A stretch of 64,000 nucleotides of DNA, taken from contig DATFMP010000033.1 in the NCBI GenBank assembly GCA_035266845.1, positions 62,001 to 126,000 on the forward strand, read 5' to 3'. Made by a program: the position numbers and the translations under genes. Source of the stretch: DATFMP01 sp035266845 (GTDB taxonomy: Bacteria > SAR324 > JACQKK01). The notes below the pieces were generated by a model, which ran no database searches, had not been told where the DNA came from, and saw only the letters and a list, made by a program, of their open reading frames with translations. Below are positions 16,644-25,262 of the stretch, piece by piece; the first letter of the stretch is position 1, and each line of letters begins with the position of its first letter.

Positions 16644-18137
16644 TTGGCGCTTTGGGACCGGTTCATCCAGACGGGCAGCGAGAACGAGAGGCACGCCCAG
16701 GAGCTTTGGGATCGCGCCCAGAAGTACTTCGAGGGCAAGCTGTATAACCGCGCCCTCAAGGATCTCTCCGAGGCCATCACGCTCAATCCTGGCTTTGCGC
16801 GCGAAGCCATGGAACTCATGAACGTGTTCTCCGCCCAGGGCAGTGACGAGCAGGCCTTGAGCATCGGGCTGGCCCTGCTCAAGGTGGAGAACCAGAACCC
16901 CGAGCTGATGAACCGGCTGGCCAACATCCTGCGCAAGCTGGGGTCGTTCTCACGCGCCAAGAAGCTGTACACGATGGCCATCAAGCTGGCCCCGCAGTCC
17001 AAGGAATACAAATACAACCTCGCCGCCTGCTCCTTCGGCATTACGGCTGCCGATGCAGAGCTGATGCGTCAGACGCGCATGGTGGAGGCCTATTCGGAGC
17101 CGCGCCGGTACGGCTTCATGGGCACGCGGGTGGACTTCTATCCCATCCCCAACCAGGTGCTGGAAGACCCCAAGGCCGCGCGGGGACAGAAGAAGAAGGA
17201 AGAGGAGCCGGAGCAGCCCGCCGAAGCGGAGATGGACGAGGAGACCCGCGCCCAGATGGTCGAACTGATGGTGCGCCAGCTCAAGGAGGACATCAGTGCC
17301 TCCCAGGGCGCTTGGGAGGACGAGTACAACCTGGGCCTATTCTATGACTTGGTGGGCTATGGCGAGCTGGCCCTGCAGCACCTTTCCAAGGCTCACGAGA
17401 TGGCCGCCGAGGAACACCCGGAACCGGGCAACAACCTGGGTGTGGCGGTGATGGTGCACAAGAATGACCAGGTCCAGGCTGAGACGATCTTGCTCAAGAA
17501 CCTCTCCCGCCACAAGTTCGACCGCACCACCGTACTGAACCTGGCCGTGCTCTATCGCCAGCAGCCCGCCAAGGCCTTCCAGACCCTCAAGTACTACGTG
17601 TACCTGGGCGATCTGCTGGCCAAGTCCATGGGCGAGTTCAGCACGGACAAGGTGGAGCAGCATGCGCAGGAGCTCTTCCAGCGCCGCAAGTACCTGGAGG
17701 CCATCCCGATTTTCGAGAACATGGCCAGGGAGAAGCAGGAGGAGTACTGGTACGAAAAGCTGGCGGTCATGTTCTTCAATCAGAAGAAGGAAGACCTCTA
17801 CCTCAAGGCCCTCAAAGACCTGCTGCGCATCGCCCCGGAAAACGACGACGCCGCCAAGAAGGTCTCCGCCGCCGCCCAGTCTTACGAGGATCAGGCCCGC
17901 GAGAAGATCGCCAAGGGCAACAAGCGCCACGCTATCCAGCTGCTGGAAAAGTCGGTCAAGATCGAGGAAAGTGCAGAGCGTTGGGTGGAACTGGCCCAAC
18001 TCTACGAGGATGAGGGCGAAGAGATCCTGATGGACAACGCCATCCGCAAATGGAAGCAACTCAGCGGACAGGAAGCCGAGCAGGTACAGCCCGAGGAAGC
18101 CGCGGAAGGCGCAGCAGCAGGCGGGGCCACGACCTGA
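16644..18137 (+). CDS. TPR-repeat protein
   Basis: A 497-residue soluble protein with two tetratricopeptide blocks. Residues about 15-120 include YFEGKLYNRALKDLSEAITL and GSFSRAKKLYTMAIKLAP; about 220-470 include QHLSKAHEMAAEEH and ALKDLLRIAPENDD. They are split by a charged linker (KKKEEEPEQPAEAEMDEE) and the tail is Ala/Glu-rich. The TTG at 16644 is favoured: GAGG sits 6 bases upstream and the product starts MALWDRF. The GTG at 16632 is the alternative. Tandem TPRs act as protein-binding scaffolds; the partner is unknown. It lies just upstream of the pentapeptide lipoprotein gene on the same strand, which may be co-expressed. Confidence 0.85.
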   Translation: MALWDRFIQTGSENERHAQELWDRAQKYFEGKLYNRALKDLSEAITLNPGFAREAMELMNVFSAQGSDEQALSIGLALLKVENQNPELMNRLANILRKLGSFSRAKKLYTMAIKLAPQSKEYKYNLAACSFGITAADAELMRQTRMVEAYSEPRRYGFMGTRVDFYPIPNQVLEDPKAARGQKKKEEEPEQPAEAEMDEETRAQMVELMVRQLKEDISASQGAWEDEYNLGLFYDLVGYGELALQHLSKAHEMAAEEHPEPGNNLGVAVMVHKNDQVQAETILLKNLSRHKFDRTTVLNLAVLYRQQPAKAFQTLKYYVYLGDLLAKSMGEFSTDKVEQHAQELFQRRKYLEAIPIFENMAREKQEEYWYEKLAVMFFNQKKEDLYLKALKDLLRIAPENDDAAKKVSAAAQSYEDQAREKIAKGNKRHAIQLLEKSVKIEESAERWVELAQLYEDEGEEILMDNAIRKWKQLSGQEAEQVQPEEAAEGAAAGGATT

Positions 18138-18268
18138 CGTCCCTACCGTGTTGTCTGCCCCTGCGGTGCTCGGCTCTGACCGCGCTGACGCACGCCGCCC
18201 AGCCAACCGAAGCCTTCGTCCCGCCCGCAGAATCGCCCGTGGGGCTCGAAAGCCCCGGGTGTTCCCAC

Positions 18269-19864
18269 GTGCCGCGCCTGCGGCAAGCTCTTCCCGCCAT
18301 ATTGCTCGTTCCGTTGCTGGCCGGTCTGCTCGCCGCCTGCACGCTGCTGGGCAGCGGCGCGCCCGAGCGCACAGCCGCCGGCGTCGTGCCGGACGTCGCG
18401 GGCCCGCCGCGCTGCACCGCACCCAAGCCCGGCGCGGACTTACGACCGTGTCGGCTGGTGGGGGCGCTGCTCGCAGGCGCCAACCTTACCCGTGCCAACC
18501 TGAGCGGCGTGGACCTGCAGGGCGCCGACCTCTCCGGCGCCAACCTGAGCGGGGCCCTGGCCGACCGCGCAAACTTCGACCAAGCGCGGCTCACCAACGC
18601 GAAGCTGCGCGGGGCACGCTTCGAGCGGGCCACCTTCCACGCCGCGCACCTGGACGGCGCCGACGCCACGCAGGGTCAGTTTTATCGCGCCGACTTTGCC
18701 GGGGCGGTGCTGGACCATGCCGTGCTCTCCCGTGCAAACCTGCTCCAGGCCGGCCTGGAGCGCGTGTCCCTGCGCAGCGCCGACCTCACGGAGGCCAACC
18801 TCTCGGGCGTGGAAGGTGAGGGCGCCGATCTCTCCGGCGCCAACCTCCGGCGGGCCTTCCTGGTGCGCGCGGTGTTTCCCCATGCCCGATTCCAGAGCGC
18901 CCGCCTGGAGCAGGCGAACCTCTCCCAGGCCTTCATGGACGGGGCGGACTTCGGCCGAGCCGACCTCCGGCATGCCTATCTCTACGAGACGTCGCTGTTC
19001 GGGGCGCGCTTCGACTACGCCAACCTGCAAGACGCCGTGCTGCTGCGGCCCAACGTGTGGAACGCCGTGCTGCACAGCGCGCTGGGTCTGCCGGCGTGGA
19101 TCACCGAGAGCCTTGAGCAGGGCCGCTTCAATCCGGAGGCCGCGGCCAAGGCCGTGCGCGCGGGCCTGCGCGATCTGCAGGGCGCCTACCTGCACCGCCT
19201 CGATCTGCGCGGTGTGAACCTCACGGGTGCCAACTGCGACTACGCCGATCTCAGCGATGCGGACCTGCGCGATGCGGACCTCACCGGCGCCAGCTTCGTG
19301 CTGGCGCGGCTGGAATCCGCACAATTGCAGGGCGTGGTGCTGGAGCACACCAACCTGGCCGGCGCCCGGCTGGCAGGCGCGCACATGGACGACTTCTATC
19401 GCAAGGAATCCGAGTACTGGAACAGCGTGGGCCAGCCCCAGTGGGTAGCCGGCAGCGGCCCGCACGCACGCCCGGCCCCGGGAACCGAGGCTCCGGCAAC
19501 CTCCCCCGGGGCCGCCGTGCCCAGCGGCGCCAAACCCAAGGCACCGCCCCCACCCGCTACCCCAGCGACTCCGCCCACCGCTCCCACGGCTCCGCCCGCG
19601 CTGTCGCCACTGCCCGCGCCGAAGACCCCGACGCCACCCGTCGCACCCGCACCGGCGGCTCCCGCGCCTGCTGCACCGACGCCACCCGCGGAAGCGCCGG
19701 TGCCGAATGCCCCGCCCGCCGCTCCGCCGGCCCAGCCACAGACAGCGCCGAGCCCCGCCCCCCAGGTGCCAGCGACCCCGCCACCGTCAGGCGCGTCACC
19801 CATTGGAACACCGCTGACTCCAACGGCACCCACGGCCCCGACGACACCCGTTCAGCAACGCTGA
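18269..19864 (+). CDS. Pentapeptide-repeat lipoprotein with Pro/Ala-rich tail
   Basis: About 531 residues from a GTG at 18269. That start is chosen because it gives a clean lipoprotein signal, VPRLRQALPAILLVPLLAGL then AAC with an LAAC lipobox. The same frame is open from 18050, overlapping the TPR gene. After the anchor come dozens of A(D/N)LXX pentapeptides (ANLSGVDLQGADLSGANLSG type), which fold into a square beta-helix, in two blocks split near residue 270 by a non-repeat insert (LPAWITESLEQGRFNPEAA). The last about 140 residues are almost all Pro, Ala and Thr, perhaps spanning peptidoglycan. No enzymatic motif. Function unknown; envelope location inferred from the lipobox. Confidence 0.82.
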   Translation: MPRLRQALPAILLVPLLAGLLAACTLLGSGAPERTAAGVVPDVAGPPRCTAPKPGADLRPCRLVGALLAGANLTRANLSGVDLQGADLSGANLSGALADRANFDQARLTNAKLRGARFERATFHAAHLDGADATQGQFYRADFAGAVLDHAVLSRANLLQAGLERVSLRSADLTEANLSGVEGEGADLSGANLRRAFLVRAVFPHARFQSARLEQANLSQAFMDGADFGRADLRHAYLYETSLFGARFDYANLQDAVLLRPNVWNAVLHSALGLPAWITESLEQGRFNPEAAAKAVRAGLRDLQGAYLHRLDLRGVNLTGANCDYADLSDADLRDADLTGASFVLARLESAQLQGVVLEHTNLAGARLAGAHMDDFYRKESEYWNSVGQPQWVAGSGPHARPAPGTEAPATSPGAAVPSGAKPKAPPPPATPATPPTAPTAPPALSPLPAPKTPTPPVAPAPAAPAPAAPTPPAEAPVPNAPPAAPPAQPQTAPSPAPQVPATPPPSGASPIGTPLTPTAPTAPTTPVQQR

Positions 19865-19871
19865 GCGGCGG

Positions 19872-20288
19872 CTACTCGGCCATCGCCGCGGTGGCCTGTT
19901 CGCCCATGGCGATCAACTCCTCCACCTTCGGGCGCGGGAAGCCCAGCAGCTTGCCGATGACCAGGAACTGCTCGCGCTCCTTGGGGGAGAAGTCGCGGTC
20001 CGCGATCGCGACCTCCATCAGGTCCAGCATCATCAGCGCGCGGTTCTTGAGCTTGTTCTCCCAGCCCGCGAAGGCCGTCAGGGTAGGCATGGTCTGGAAG
20101 GCGATGTACTTCTTGAGCGACTCCACCAACTGCGCGTTGCGCACGAAGGAGAGCGACTGCATCAGGCTTTTCGCCTCCCCCTGCGCGATGTTGCCGTCCG
20201 CCAGCACCATGGCCACCATCGCCACGGCAAACCATTCACGCTGGTGGTCGTTCATCGCCTCCACCGGCGTCCGGAAATTGTGAGCCAT
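19872..20288 (-). CDS. TerB-like domain protein
   Basis: A 138-residue all-helical protein of the TerB/DjlA N-terminal type. The hallmark acidic helix AMVLADGNIAQGEAKSLMQ is near residues 20-40, and IADRDFSPKEREQFLVIGKL repeats that theme near 100. Such domains are linked to stress at the envelope and may bind metal. Start 20288 has a strong GGGGAGG site. It is convergent with the pentapeptide gene, with only 7 bases between stops. No other ter genes are nearby, so tellurite resistance itself is not implied. Confidence 0.8.
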   Translation of the reverse strand: MAHNFRTPVEAMNDHQREWFAVAMVAMVLADGNIAQGEAKSLMQSLSFVRNAQLVESLKKYIAFQTMPTLTAFAGWENKLKNRALMMLDLMEVAIADRDFSPKEREQFLVIGKLLGFPRPKVEELIAMGEQATAAMAE

Positions 20289-20510
20289 GCGCCTCCCCGC
20301 GGAGCGTGGGCATTGCGTCCCCACCCGCTTATAGCCGCGTTGCTGCCCAAATGACAAACGCCGGCGCGGCGAGTCGCACGACGAACCGGTGCGTAGCCGC
20401 CGGACGCAGGCGGCACGCGCCGCGCGGCGGCCCGCGGAGCCGCACCCTGGCAGCGGCCGGACCGGGCCGGCCGCGCGTGGTGTGGGTAGATCGGTCTTGG
20501 GCGCCTGGGG

Positions 20511-21389
20511 TCAGGCGAACAGCAGGTTGGAGAGCTTCTGGCGGAATGAGAGCAGCAGGGGCGAATCCGGCGGCAGCATATCGAACACCGCCAGCATGGC
20601 CTTGCGCCCCGCGTCGTCCTTGAACTTGCGGTCTGTCCGCACGATGTCCAGAAGGTCGGTCAGCGCCCGCTCGAACTGCCCCGTCAGGGCCGCCTGGCAG
20701 GCACCGGTGAACTTGGCGGCCACCTCGCCCTGCGCCGAGTCATCCGCCTCGGCAGCCTCGGTGAGGTAGATGCGGCCGTGCAGAATGGCGAGCAGCTTTT
20801 CCAGTTGCTGACGGTCGGTCAGTTTTTCCAGATCCACGGCGTTCACATTCGCCACGGCATCCTTGGCGCCATCCAGGTCGCCCTGGTCCATCAGGCAGTG
20901 CCCACGGCCGATCAGTGCTGCGGCGTTCTTGGGGTCCTGCGCCAGCACCGTATCGAAGATATGCATGGCCCCGGCATGGTCACCCTGTTGCCATAGCTGC
21001 AGGCCCGCCACGGCATCGTCCACCTGTTCGGAGGGCAGGTTGTGCTCCAGGAACCGCACCACCTCCGGCTCCGGGTAGGCACCCATGAACTCGTCCTGGA
21101 TGCGCCCGTTGATGAACAGCTTGACCGCGGGGATGCTCTGGATGCGCAGCGCCTGGGCCAGCATGGGACTCTCGTCCACGTTCACCTTCACCAGCTCGAA
21201 GCGGCCTCCCCACTGTTTGGCGACCTTCTCCAGCACCGGGCCGATGACCTTGCAGGGGCCGCACCAGGGTGCCCAGAAGTCCACCAGCACCGGCACCTGG
21301 TTGGACCGCTCCAGCACCTTCGCCTCGAAATCCTGATCGCCGGCCTCGATGACGTTGCCTGTGCTCTCCGGCGTGACGTTGATTTCCAT
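20511..21389 (-). CDS. cnoX: Thioredoxin-TPR chaperedoxin (CnoX/YbbN-type)
   Basis: A 292-residue protein. The thioredoxin domain (about 1-110) has the active site WAPWCGPCK with Cys43 and Cys46. TPR repeats follow (QGDHAGAMHIFDTVLAQDP, then AALIGRGHCLMDQGDLDGAK). This architecture is that of CnoX, a holdase that protects proteins from oxidation and hands them to GroEL/DnaK. E. coli CnoX lacks the CXXC pair; here it is intact, so reductase activity is possible. The start at 21389 (MEINVTPES) is preferred to an upstream ATG at 21464 that adds a Pro-rich, non-conserved stretch. Confidence 0.88.
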   Translation of the reverse strand: MEINVTPESTGNVIEAGDQDFEAKVLERSNQVPVLVDFWAPWCGPCKVIGPVLEKVAKQWGGRFELVKVNVDESPMLAQALRIQSIPAVKLFINGRIQDEFMGAYPEPEVVRFLEHNLPSEQVDDAVAGLQLWQQGDHAGAMHIFDTVLAQDPKNAAALIGRGHCLMDQGDLDGAKDAVANVNAVDLEKLTDRQQLEKLLAILHGRIYLTEAAEADDSAQGEVAAKFTGACQAALTGQFERALTDLLDIVRTDRKFKDDAGRKAMLAVFDMLPPDSPLLLSFRQKLSNLLFA

Positions 21390-21629
21390 GCGTGCCTGCT
21401 TCGCTGCGCGACGGGCGCCGCTGGGGCGTCCGGGCGGGTTGTTCGGAGGGGGTGGACACTGCATTCATTGGAGCGTGTTCCTCCGCGCGATGTCAAGGCG
21501 GCCGCACACCCGGCGGCCGCGAAGCCTATCCATTGCCGCCAACGCTGCGCTCGTGTTAACCATTGCAATGGGACTCTCTAAATCGTCCACGCAGCAGAAG
21601 CCTGCCCAAGAAGCGCGACGAACCGCGGA

Positions 21630-22991
21630 ATGATGGAAATAGAGGAATTCACCCGGCCAATCCGGTTCTCCAACGTCCCGGAGGATATGCTGGGATTCGA
21701 CCTGGAGATGGCCAACTCCTTCCGCAATTCCCCGCCCGTCATCTGCATGATCGGCACCGAGCGCTACGATGCCGACCGCGGGGTGTGTGTGGCCACCATG
21801 GCCTCCGTCACGCGGCGCGACGAGGAGCCCGAACTGATCCGTTGGTTCCTGCAGCACTTGGCGCGCTTCGCAGATACCCACGAGCGGCCACGGCTGGTCA
21901 CCTTCTCCGGCACGGACAACGACCTGCCCTGGGTGCGAGAGCGTGTGGAGCGCTTCGCCCTGCTGCCGCCGGAAAAGGATGCCTTCGCGCGCCTGGAGCA
22001 CCTGGATCTGCGCGTCGCCTTTCACAAGCGCACGCAGAACAACCAGATCTCGCTGAAGAAGCTGGAAGAATTGTTCGGCATCGAACGCGACTCCACGCTG
22101 TCGTCCCGCAAGGTGAGCTACCTGCTCACCGACGTGCTGACCCAGAATGGACAGCGCTCCATCCCGGACCGCATTTTCCAGTACCTGGGCGAAGACGTGC
22201 ACAACCTGCTGCGCATCCTCGACGACTGGGACGGGCAGTCCCTGGAAACCCACTTCCTCAGCGAGTACGAGTACCTGAACATGGTGGTGGGGCTCATCAA
22301 GCATAGCCGCAAGCTCTTCGCCTCGCCACCGGCCCGCCTCAGCGGGCGCCACACGACGCGATTGCACACCTTTTCCGAGGCCGCGCGGGAGGCGCTGGAG
22401 AACGCCATCGCATCGGAATCCTTCGAGGGCTTTGAGCTTCCGCCGCTGCCGGACCTGCAGGCCTCGCACCCGGAACTGGATCGGCTCCGCAAGCGCTACG
22501 AGCGCCTGATGACCATCGAGCTGTTCGACCGCAAGCAGGGCACCTATCGCCTGGGCCGCCAACTGGCCGGCCCCAAGGGCACGCTGGCCCTGGTGCGGCG
22601 CAACGGGCGCGTGCTGATGATCCGCCGCGCCGAACACATCCAGCGCGCGCCCGGCTTCTGGGGGCTGCCCGGTGGGGTGCTGGAGAAGGGAGAAAGCCCC
22701 GCAGGCGGAGCCGTGCGCGAGCTGCACGAGGAGTTGGGCCTGCAGGGCGAGGCTGTGCAGTTGCTGGGCACGCAGCCCAGCATGTCGCGCGCCTACGAGC
22801 TGTTCTGGGTGGAGGTGACCGTGGAGACGCCCGAGCCACTGCGGCCGCGCCCGGAGGAGGTGGCCGAAGCCCGCTGGGTCACGCCCGAGGAGTTCCTGGC
22901 CCTGGACCCGCTCATCCCCGGTGCCGTGGAGGGTTTCCGCCAGTTCCTGGGCCCGCAATGGGCCACCTCGGGCCGCCGCAACGGCCGCTGA
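21630..22991 (+). CDS. RNase H-like 3'-5' exonuclease fused to a Nudix hydrolase
   Basis: A 453-residue two-domain protein. The first half looks like a predicted 3'-5' exonuclease of the YprB/DnaQ-like fold: GFDLE (Asp24, Glu26), TFSGTDNDLPWV and a third acidic motif around YLGEDVHNLL. The second half (about 320-453) is a Nudix domain with a perfect box GX5EX7REUXEEXGU from GVLEKGESP to RELHEELGL, near 348-370. Nudix enzymes cleave nucleoside-diphosphate-X bonds. The fusion suggests degradation of a nucleic acid end plus clearing or decapping of its nucleotide product; that is inference. The upstream 165 bases separate it from the divergent cnoX gene. Confidence 0.82.
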   Translation: MMEIEEFTRPIRFSNVPEDMLGFDLEMANSFRNSPPVICMIGTERYDADRGVCVATMASVTRRDEEPELIRWFLQHLARFADTHERPRLVTFSGTDNDLPWVRERVERFALLPPEKDAFARLEHLDLRVAFHKRTQNNQISLKKLEELFGIERDSTLSSRKVSYLLTDVLTQNGQRSIPDRIFQYLGEDVHNLLRILDDWDGQSLETHFLSEYEYLNMVVGLIKHSRKLFASPPARLSGRHTTRLHTFSEAAREALENAIASESFEGFELPPLPDLQASHPELDRLRKRYERLMTIELFDRKQGTYRLGRQLAGPKGTLALVRRNGRVLMIRRAEHIQRAPGFWGLPGGVLEKGESPAGGAVRELHEELGLQGEAVQLLGTQPSMSRAYELFWVEVTVETPEPLRPRPEEVAEARWVTPEEFLALDPLIPGAVEGFRQFLGPQWATSGRRNGR

Positions 22992-23110
22992 GCCCACCCA
23001 GCAAGAACGCCCCACCCCGCGCATCCGCGCAGCACCGCCGCCATACCCATTTGTCCGCAGAGAGGCTGCCTACCGGCCGGCCGTCTGGCGACTTGCGTCC
23101 GTCGGGGACC

Positions 23111-24016
23111 TCAAGTGCCCGGCACGTAGCGCTGGAGGAACAACGTGAGGCCGAAGGCCGCCACAGCCGCCCAGGCCCAGGGCGAGCCCGGCTGGGCCTG
23201 CGCGATCAGTGCCGCGTCGAGCAGCGAGATGCCCGCGATCAGGCTCACCACGGCGCGGGGGATGCTGCGGCCCCGCCTGCGCAGCAGGTACGATAGCGCG
23301 TAGAGCACCCACGCCGCGAACATCGCCCACAGCAACGCCGGCACCACGCCCGCCCGCAGCAGCGGCAACGTGTACACGAATGGCGCGGCCAGGAACACCA
23401 GCGGCCACAGGTTGCGCACCTCGGCAAGGTTCTCCTGCTTGGCGGCGTAGGTGAGGCCAATCAGGTAGCCCAGCATCGCGGCGATGCCGCCCCACACGGC
23501 GGCGCCCAGCGGCCACGCCACGCCCGCCGCCGCGATGAAGTACACCAGCCCCCGCGTGAGCGCCATCACCAGTGGGCTGAGCGGATCGCGCTTGTGCCGC
23601 CAGTCGTAGTACACGATCACGCCCGCCAGCAGGCCGCCTCCCAGCAGCGCCGCGGGCCGCGGCGCCGCGCCGGCCGCCCAGGCGGGCAAAGCCAGTGCCA
23701 GACCGCCCAGCACCAACGCCAGGAAGCCCACCGCGTACACCTCCGTGGCCGCGATCTGGCCGGAGGGAATGGGCCGCTCCGGCCGGAAGGTGCGGTCGAA
23801 CTCCACGTCGAAGGCATCGTTGAGCAGCATGCCGCCCGTGTAGAATAGCGTCAGGGCGAACATCAGCAGCACCAGCGGCAGCAGGCGCGGTGCCGCACCG
23901 GCAAGGATCAGCCCCGCCAGGCAGTTGCTCCACACCGTAGGCAGGTTGGAGACGCGCCCCAGGCGCAGGTACAGGGCCAGCCGGCCCGGCGCGACCGCGG
24001 AAGTGGGCTCGCTCAC
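23111..24016 (-). CDS. eboC: UbiA-like prenyltransferase EboC
   Basis: A 301-residue integral membrane protein with about nine hydrophobic helices. The first Asp-rich motif of UbiA enzymes is present (NDAFDVEFD, near residue 66), with RPERPIPSG after it. A clear second motif is replaced by YAAKQENL. In ebo clusters EboC is the UbiA-like membrane component thought to help move a metabolite precursor to the periplasm. Its ATG overlaps the eboE stop by 4 bases, so it is the third gene of eboD-eboE-eboC. Without that context it would be called a generic UbiA-family prenyltransferase. Confidence 0.85.
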   Translation of the reverse strand: MSEPTSAVAPGRLALYLRLGRVSNLPTVWSNCLAGLILAGAAPRLLPLVLLMFALTLFYTGGMLLNDAFDVEFDRTFRPERPIPSGQIAATEVYAVGFLALVLGGLALALPAWAAGAAPRPAALLGGGLLAGVIVYYDWRHKRDPLSPLVMALTRGLVYFIAAAGVAWPLGAAVWGGIAAMLGYLIGLTYAAKQENLAEVRNLWPLVFLAAPFVYTLPLLRAGVVPALLWAMFAAWVLYALSYLLRRRGRSIPRAVVSLIAGISLLDAALIAQAQPGSPWAWAAVAAFGLTLFLQRYVPGT

Positions 24017-25236
24017 CGGCGCAATTGCTCCCGCACCCAGTCCAGTTCGCGCGAGATGGCCGCGGGCAGCTCCATGTCGCGATACTCAGCCGGCAGCACG
24101 TCCCAGGTGTACGTCTCCACCTCCAGGTAGGGACAGCGCGCGGGGTCGTCTCGCAGCAAGTGCAGCAGCTCGGCCAGGTGCGTCTGCGTGGTCTCGAAGT
24201 GCTGCATCTCCTCCAGGAACACAGGCACGTGGAAGTGCACGCGCCACTCCACCGGCTCCCCACGCTTCTCCGTGGCGGCCTGCGCCTCCGCTGCGAAGCC
24301 TTCGGGCAGGTCCGTGAAGCGAGTGAGACCCGCCGGGCTGCGCTCCACCACCTGGTGCAGGTAGGTGCTCTCGGCGAAGGGTGCCAGCAGGCTCCGTGCG
24401 CGCCCGTCCCCGCGCTGGAAGCGCAGCTTGAGGGCGGAGCTGATCTGCACCTTGCAGATCTTGATCTCCGCGGCATCCAGGGCTCGCAGGCTGGCCCCCA
24501 TGTCCTCGAACTCCACCGCCATGTGGCACGCGTCGTAGCACACGCCCAGGTGTCGCCGCACCACCTTCCGCGCGTCGGCCACGTCCAACTCCAGCGCCTG
24601 CGCCAGACCCTCCAGCGCCGGCCCGGCAAACAGGTGCTCGCGGAAGAAGTCGATGGCCTCCGCGCACGTCTCGATGAAGCAGCAGGGCTCCGGCTCCAGC
24701 GCCAGCGTGATGGTCTTGCCCGTGCGCTCGCGCAGGCGATGCAGCGCCTCCACATGCCGCAGCAGCAGCACCGCCATGCGTTCCACGTCCGCGGGGTCGC
24801 CCACCTCGCCCTTGAAGGCACCGGGCACCGTACTGACGCTACCCTCCAGGCCCGGCCAATCCGGCAGCAGCGCGGCCAGCAGTTCCGCCAGGCGATTGGA
24901 GTAGGCCAGCCGCTCCTCGTCCTTCCAGTCCGGCAGGTACACCTCCTCCTTCACGCGCGCGCGGTGGAACACGCCGTAGGGGAAGCCGTTGATCGTGAAC
25001 ACGTAGAACCCTTCGCGAGCCAAAAACTCCTGGAACTCGGCCAGGGCCTCGGGGACTTCCAACTCCTCCGCCGCACGGGCGGAGAGCCGCAGCCCGATCC
25101 CGAAGGGGCCCTCGGCCCCCACGCGCTCGCGCACGGCGGGCAGGTACGTGCCCAGGTTGGCACGCACCTCCGCCCAGCTCTCTCCGGCGTGGATGTTGCT
25201 GCAGTAGGTGAGATGAAACGGCCCTTCCACTTGCAT
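24013..25236 (-). CDS. eboE: Metabolite traffic protein EboE (TIM-barrel)
   Basis: A 407-residue protein of the xylose-isomerase-like TIM-barrel superfamily. The N-terminus HLTYCSNIHAGESW is characteristic of EboE. Candidate metal ligands are Glu in LALEPEPCCFIETC, Asp and His in YDACHMAVEFED, and the HFHVPVF motif. In known ebo/edb clusters EboE is needed with the other Ebo proteins for export of a small-molecule precursor; its reaction is not known. It lies 26 bases after eboD and overlaps eboC. Confidence 0.88.
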   Translation of the reverse strand: MQVEGPFHLTYCSNIHAGESWAEVRANLGTYLPAVRERVGAEGPFGIGLRLSARAAEELEVPEALAEFQEFLAREGFYVFTINGFPYGVFHRARVKEEVYLPDWKDEERLAYSNRLAELLAALLPDWPGLEGSVSTVPGAFKGEVGDPADVERMAVLLLRHVEALHRLRERTGKTITLALEPEPCCFIETCAEAIDFFREHLFAGPALEGLAQALELDVADARKVVRRHLGVCYDACHMAVEFEDMGASLRALDAAEIKICKVQISSALKLRFQRGDGRARSLLAPFAESTYLHQVVERSPAGLTRFTDLPEGFAAEAQAATEKRGEPVEWRVHFHVPVFLEEMQHFETTQTHLAELLHLLRDDPARCPYLEVETYTWDVLPAEYRDMELPAAISRELDWVREQLRR

Positions 25237-25262
25237 GCGTCCCCCTCCCCAGGGGTGTGTTG

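Noticed and set aside
25080..25110. A further copy of the hairpin repeat suggested by a GGGGCCCTCGGCCCCC match
   Set aside because: It is an isolated match within the eboE coding sequence with none of the other repeat parts.
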